In this document: one piece after another, positions 53,201-59,200 of the stretch | Position numbering within the stretch: the first letter of the stretch is position 1 | How the letters are laid out: each line of letters starts with the position of its first letter | NCBI RefSeq assembly: GCF_003855255.1 | Contig: NZ_CP034072.1 | Location: 4,213,920 to 4,277,919 of the forward strand | Length of the DNA: 64,000 nucleotides | Direction: 5' to 3' | Source of the DNA: Mycolicibacterium nivoides | GTDB taxonomy: Bacteria > Actinomycetota > Actinomycetes > Mycobacteriales > Mycobacteriaceae | Notes under the pieces: generated by a model | Database searches by the model: none | Told to the model about the DNA's origin: nothing | What the model saw: the letters and a program-made list of their open reading frames with translations, nothing else | Position numbers and translations under genes: made by a program

Positions 53201-56200
53201 AGGGACTCCGTGCGAACCGCGTGCGAAGGGGTGACCAGCCACTGCCGGGTCCCCGGACCGTCGGTTTCCAGATGGTCGAAGTAGGCATTGTGGGTCGTCA
53301 GGGTGTCCTTGCGATCCATCGACGCGGGGAATTCGGCGCTGATGCGCTGCCCGCCAAAGGTATCCATCGCGGGGTCGGTGCCCAGACCGATGCCGAACCG
53401 GCCCTGCGAATCCGAGGTACGCCCACCCAGTCCGGTGACGAAGTCTCGGGACGACGAGGCCACGAACACGCGGTCCGTACTGATTCCGAAGTCACTGGCC
53501 TGCTGCAGTGGCCCGGCGCCCGGTGATCCGATCAGCGTCACCGTGGTGATGTGCGGCGCCAGCCTGCCGTTCGCCCCGGCGTAGCCCGTGGTGGTCGACC
53601 CGTACGAATGCCCGAACACATGATTGCCGTTGAAATGGCTTCCGTCACCGGCGAATGCGTCGTGCACCGCGTTGAAGGTGCTGATGTCGGTGTAGAGCAT
53701 CTCGCCGCCGGCGCGGGCCAGGCCGGGCCGGGCCACGCGCGCCGATGCCGAATCGTTCGGTGCGTCGTACCCCAGCCAGGCGATCGAGGCTGCCGACAGT
53801 GAGGGGTTCTCGGTTCGCGTCGACTGCAGGATGTTCAACGCGCAGTGCATGATGTAGTCGAGCTTGTCCAGCTGGGAACCCAGGCCGGGCACGTACCACG
53901 ACACCGATTCCGCCGTGTACGGGTCGACTCCGAAACTCACCAGCGCGCGTCCGTCACCGCCGAACGCCCCCAGGTCCAGCGCCAGCAGCAGCGGATGCCC
54001 GACTCCGGCCTGCTGGGCAGCCACTTCCGCTCGCTGCATGGTGGTTTCGAGCCGGTTGATCCTTCGCAAGAAGTCCAGGTCGCGATTGCCGGGGTCCTGA
54101 CCGGCATCGACCTTCGCCTGCACTGCTGCTGCCCGCTCGGCGTGGCGCCGCAGCATCTCCCGGTTGGCCGTGTCGCGAACGGCAGCGGGAATACCTTCGG
54201 CGTTGCCGATCTGCTGTGGATACTCCTGGAGCAGAGCTTGTTGCTGCTCCTGCGACAACCCCGACCACCACGCGGCGTTGTTGCGAGCTCGCGCCACCGC
54301 TTGCGGTTCCCTACCCAGGGGATGTGCCAGGTCGTCGACAGCCAGCGGCGGAATCCGTTGCCCCAGCGCCTCGTCCGCGACCACACGCGCCACTGACGGC
54401 TCGATCTCTCCCGCACGCCACCGCGGATTCCACGGCCGTCGCGGGCCTTCGTGCTCTGCCTGGGTGTCGCCGTCCAATCGCAGTGGCCGTCCGGCCGCGG
54501 GATCTACCGTGCGGCCGTCGACCACCCGACGATGCCCTTCGAGGTCCAGCCTGTCGGTGCGCCCCGCGGCGATCCGCCCGGAATTGGCCAGGGATTCGGT
54601 CCGCACCGGCGGACCGTCGCCCTCGCTCACATGGTGGTAGTAGCTCTTGTGTGTCCCGACGGTGCTCGCCGTGTTCATCGACGCCGGGAACTCGGAGGTG
54701 ACCCGGACTGCCCCGAATTCGTCCATCGCCGGATCCATGCCCAGCCCGCGCCCCGCGAAGCGGCCGTTCTGCTCCGCTCTGCGCCCACCGAAGCCGGTGA
54801 CCGGATCCCGCGACGAGGACGCGACGAACACGTTGCCGGGGTCGAGCCCGAATTGACTGGCATGGTGCATCGGTCCGGCACCTGGAGAGCCCAGCAATGT
54901 CACGGTGCGGACGTCGTTCGCCAGGCGTGCGCCCCGGCCCGCGTAGCTCACGGTGGTCGAGCCGTAGGAGTGGCCGAAGATGTGGTTTCCGTTGAAACGG
55001 CTGCCATCTCCGGCCACGGTGTCGCGGGCGACATTGAAAGCCCGGATATCGGAGTACAGGATCTCGGCACCGGCGCGCGCCAACGCAGGACTCAGCACCC
55101 GGCCACTGGCCGCGCCGTTGGGCGCGTCATAGCCGATCCAGGCAATGGACGTGGCCGCGAGTGTGGGATCTTCGCGCATCGTCGACTGCACGTGGTTCAG
55201 CGCGTTGCGCATGTTGCCTTCGAGCTTGTCGACCGTCGTCGCGAATCCGGGTACCAGCCACGACACCGAATCCGCCTGATACGGATCCGCACCGAAGCTC
55301 ACGACCGCCCGGCCGTCACCACCGAACTCGAACGGGTCCAGTGAGAGCACCATCGGGCCGCCGACCCCGGCCTGCGCCGCGTTGGCCGCCGCTGCCTGCA
55401 AGGCGAGGTCCAGACGATTCACCCGCAACAGATTGGCGAGGTCGTTCTTCCCCGGCCGCACACCACGGTCGATCATCGACTGCACGTGATCGCGGAAACG
55501 CTTGATCGCCAGGCGGTTCGCGGCGTCCCGGGCTGCCGGCGGGATACCTTCCGCGTTGCCGATCCGTGACGGATACGACTCGATCAGCGCCTGTCGCTGC
55601 GCATCTGTCAGACCCGACCACCACACGGCATTGCCGCGGGCCCGCGCCACCGCGTCCCCGGCCCTACCCAGCGGATTGACCAGATCGGCTGCACCTGCGG
55701 GCGGAACCCGCTGCGCCAGAGCCGCATCCGCCACCGCCCGGGTTGCCGTGTGCTGGGTCTCGCCGCTGGACGGAGTCCAGGTCGGTTCGGTGACGGCGTG
55801 CCGTGGGTCGACTTCGATGTCGGCATCACGCCACCGCGGATTCCACCAGTTGCGGCCCTGGTTGTTGTTCCGTGCCCCCGCTGGTTCGACGGTTTCCCTG
55901 CGAGTTCCGAAGAAGCGCCCGGGCCGCTCCGCCATGGTGCGGTGTGGTTCGAGATCGAGTCGTTCGGTGTGCCCGGAAGCGATGCGGCCGACGTTGGCCA
56001 GCGACTCGGATCGGACAGCGTTCGCCGGAGTGACCAGCCACTGCCGGGTGCCCGGGCCGTCGGTCTCCTGGAAATCGAAGTACGCGTTGTGGGTCGCCGT
56101 GGTGTCCTTGCGGTCCATCGACGCCGGGAACTCCGCGCGGATCCGCTGCGCGCCGAAGGTGTCCATCGCGGGATCGGTGCCCAGACCCCGGCCCCACCTT

Positions 56201-59200
56201 CCATGCGAATCCGGCGTACGCCCACCGATGCCCGTCACGAAATCCCGAGAAGACGACGCCACGAACACGTTACGAGGGTCGATCCCGAAATCACTGGCGC
56301 TCTGCAATGGGCCCACGCCAGGAGAACCCAGCAGCGTGATCGTGCTGACGTGCTCCCCCAACCGGCCGCCACGTCCGGCATAACCAGTGGTCGTCGACCC
56401 GTAAGAATGCCCGAAGATGTGATTGCCGGTGAAATGGCTACCGTCCCCGGCGAACGCGTCACGCGTCGCGTTGAAGGCGCTGATGTCGGCGTGCAGGATG
56501 TCACCGCCGGCCTCGGCCAACTTCGTACTGCCAACTCGGACCGTCGCCGAGTCATTCGGTGCGTCATAACCCAACCAGGCGATCGAAGCCGCCGATATGG
56601 ACGGGTTCTCGGTTTGCGTCGACTGCAGGATGTTCAATGCGCAGTGCATGATGTAGTCGAGCTTGTTGATCTGCGACCCCATGCCGGGCACGTACCACGA
56701 CACCGAGTCCGCCACGTACGGGTCGACGCCGAAGCTCACCAGCACACGTCCGTCGCCGCCGAATGCCGGAGGGTCGAAGGCGAGGACCAGCGGCTCCCCC
56801 ACACCGGCCTGCTGAGCGGCCACATGCGCCCGTTGCAGAGCACTCTCCAGCCGGTTCACCCGCAGCAGGAAGTCGAGCTGTGTGTCGTTGGGTTGGGTAC
56901 CGGCATCGATCTGCGCCTGGATGCCGGCGGCACGGTCCAGATAGCGTTGTAGCACACGGCGATTGGCCATGTCGCGGTCGGCGGCCGGGATGCCTTCGGC
57001 ATTGCCGATCTGGAAGGGGTACGCCTCGATCAGATCGGCCCGCTGCTGCTCGCCCAGTCCCGACCACCACGCCGCGTTGGCTCGTGCGCGGGCCACCGCC
57101 TGAGGCTCGTTCCCCAGTGGAGTGACCAGATCTTTGATGCCCACTGGCGGGATCCGTTGCCCCAGCGCCTGATCCGCTGCCACCTGCGCCGCTGACGGCT
57201 CGACCTCGCCCGGATGCCACCGAGGATTCCACCGGCGTGGCTCCCCCGGCTGGTGGGTGTCGATATCACCGTCCAGCCGCAACGCCCGCCCGGCGGCCGG
57301 TTCGACGGTGCGCCCGTCGACGACTGTGCGGTGCCCTTCCAGGTGCAGTCTCTCGGGATGCCCGGCGGCGATCCGGCCGAAGTTGGCCAGCGATTCCGTG
57401 CGCACCCGTGGATCGGTGTCACCGTCCATGTAACGGTAGTAGCTTCGGTGGGTGCCGACGCTTCCGCCGTCGTTCATCGATGCTGGGAATTGGGCGGTAA
57501 CACGCACCGCCCCAAACGTATCCATCGCCGGATCGAGGCCGAGACCGCGTCCGAAGAACCGGCCGTTCTCACCGGCTGTGCGCCCACCCAACCCGGTGAC
57601 GGGGTCCAGCGAGGAGGACGCGACGAACACATTGTCGGCGCCGATCCCGAAATCGCGGGCATGCCGCATCGGACCCGCACCCGGCGAGCCCAACAGCGTC
57701 ACGGTGCGGATGTCGTTGGCCAGTCGGCCGTTCCGACCGGCGTAGCTCGCGGTGGTGGAACCGTACGAATGCGCGAAGATGTGGTTGCCGCGGAAATGGC
57801 TGCCGTCACCGGCCACGGTGTCGCGCGCCGCGTTGAACGCCCGTATGTCGCTGTACAGAATCTCGGCGCCCTGGCGTGCGAGCGTCGGCCTGGCGACCCG
57901 GGGGGTGGCCGAATCGTTCGGCGCGTCATAGCCGATCCAGGCGATCGACGTCGCCGCCAGCGTCGGATTCTCCTGGAGCGTCGACTGCAGGTGGTTCAGC
58001 GCATTGCGCATGTTCCCTTCGAGCTTGTCGATCGTCGTCGCGAACCCCGGCACCAGCCACGACACCGAATCCGCCTGATACGGGTCCGCGCCGAAGCTCA
58101 CGACGGCCCGGCCGTCGCCGCCGAACGCAGGCGGATCGAATGCCAGCACCAGCGGAGCATCGAGGCCGGCCTCGGCTGCTTCGCGCCCCATCTGTTGCAA
58201 CGCGGCATCCAGGCGGTTCATGCGCAGCAGGTGGTTCTTCTCCGGCTTGGTCAGCTTTTCGCCGCGATCGAGCTTCTGCTGCACGTGATCCCGGGCCATC
58301 TGCAGGGCGGTGCGGTTCGCCAGGTCGCGGGCGGCCGGCGGAATGCCCTCGGAATTGCCGATCCGCGTCGGGTATGTCTCGATCAACGCCTGTCGCTGTT
58401 CGTCGGTCAGGCCAGCCCACCACCGCACGTTGGCCTCGGCCCGGGTTCGGGCGTCCTCGGCCACCCCGAGTGGATTGACCACATCGCCGGCACTCACGGG
58501 GGGATCCCTCTGCGCCAGCGCATCATCCGCGATCTCGCGCGTGCTCTGGACAGCGGGCGCGACCGGCTCAAGAGCAGGAGTATCGGTCTCGGACGACGGT
58601 TCGAGTTGTGTGTGGGTTCCGCGATTGGCCCCGAAGGCTTCCGCCCACGGGTCGACCCCGAGGCTGAGTTCGGCGATCGGCGTTCGTCCGGCCAGCGCGG
58701 CCGGAACATCGCGCGACGTCGATGCCACGTAGACGTTGTCGGCCCCGATCCCGAACTCGGCGGCGCGGCGTACCGGTCCGGCTCCCGGCGAGTCTGTGAG
58801 GGTGACCGTGCGAATATCGTTGGCCAGCCGACCATCTCGGCCCGCATAGCTGACGGCGGTCGAACCGTAGCCGTGGGCGAAGATGTGGTTGTCGGTGAAG
58901 TGGCTGCCGTCGGCCGCCACGGTGTCGCGGCCCGCGTTGAACGCCCGGATATCGCTGTAGAGAACCGCGCCGCCCTCGCGCGCGGACCCGTGCCCCGCCA
59001 CCCGCCACCCACTCCAACCGCTGGGTGCGTCGTAGCCGAGCCACGCGATCGAGGCCGCTGACTGCCCAGGGTTGGCCTGGAGGGTGGCCTGCAGGTGGCT
59101 GAGAGCGCCGTCCATGCAGGCGCCGATCCGGTCGATCGTGGTGCCCTGCCCCGGCACGTGCCACGACACCGAATCCGCTCGATACGGATCGGCACCGAAA

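Noticed and set aside
57214..59061. Long plus-strand open frame of 615 codons inside the giant gene
   Set aside because: It is the antisense shadow of the GC-rich giant frame, with Arg/Pro/Gly-rich repetitive translation and no domain. The reverse strand has clear families throughout.
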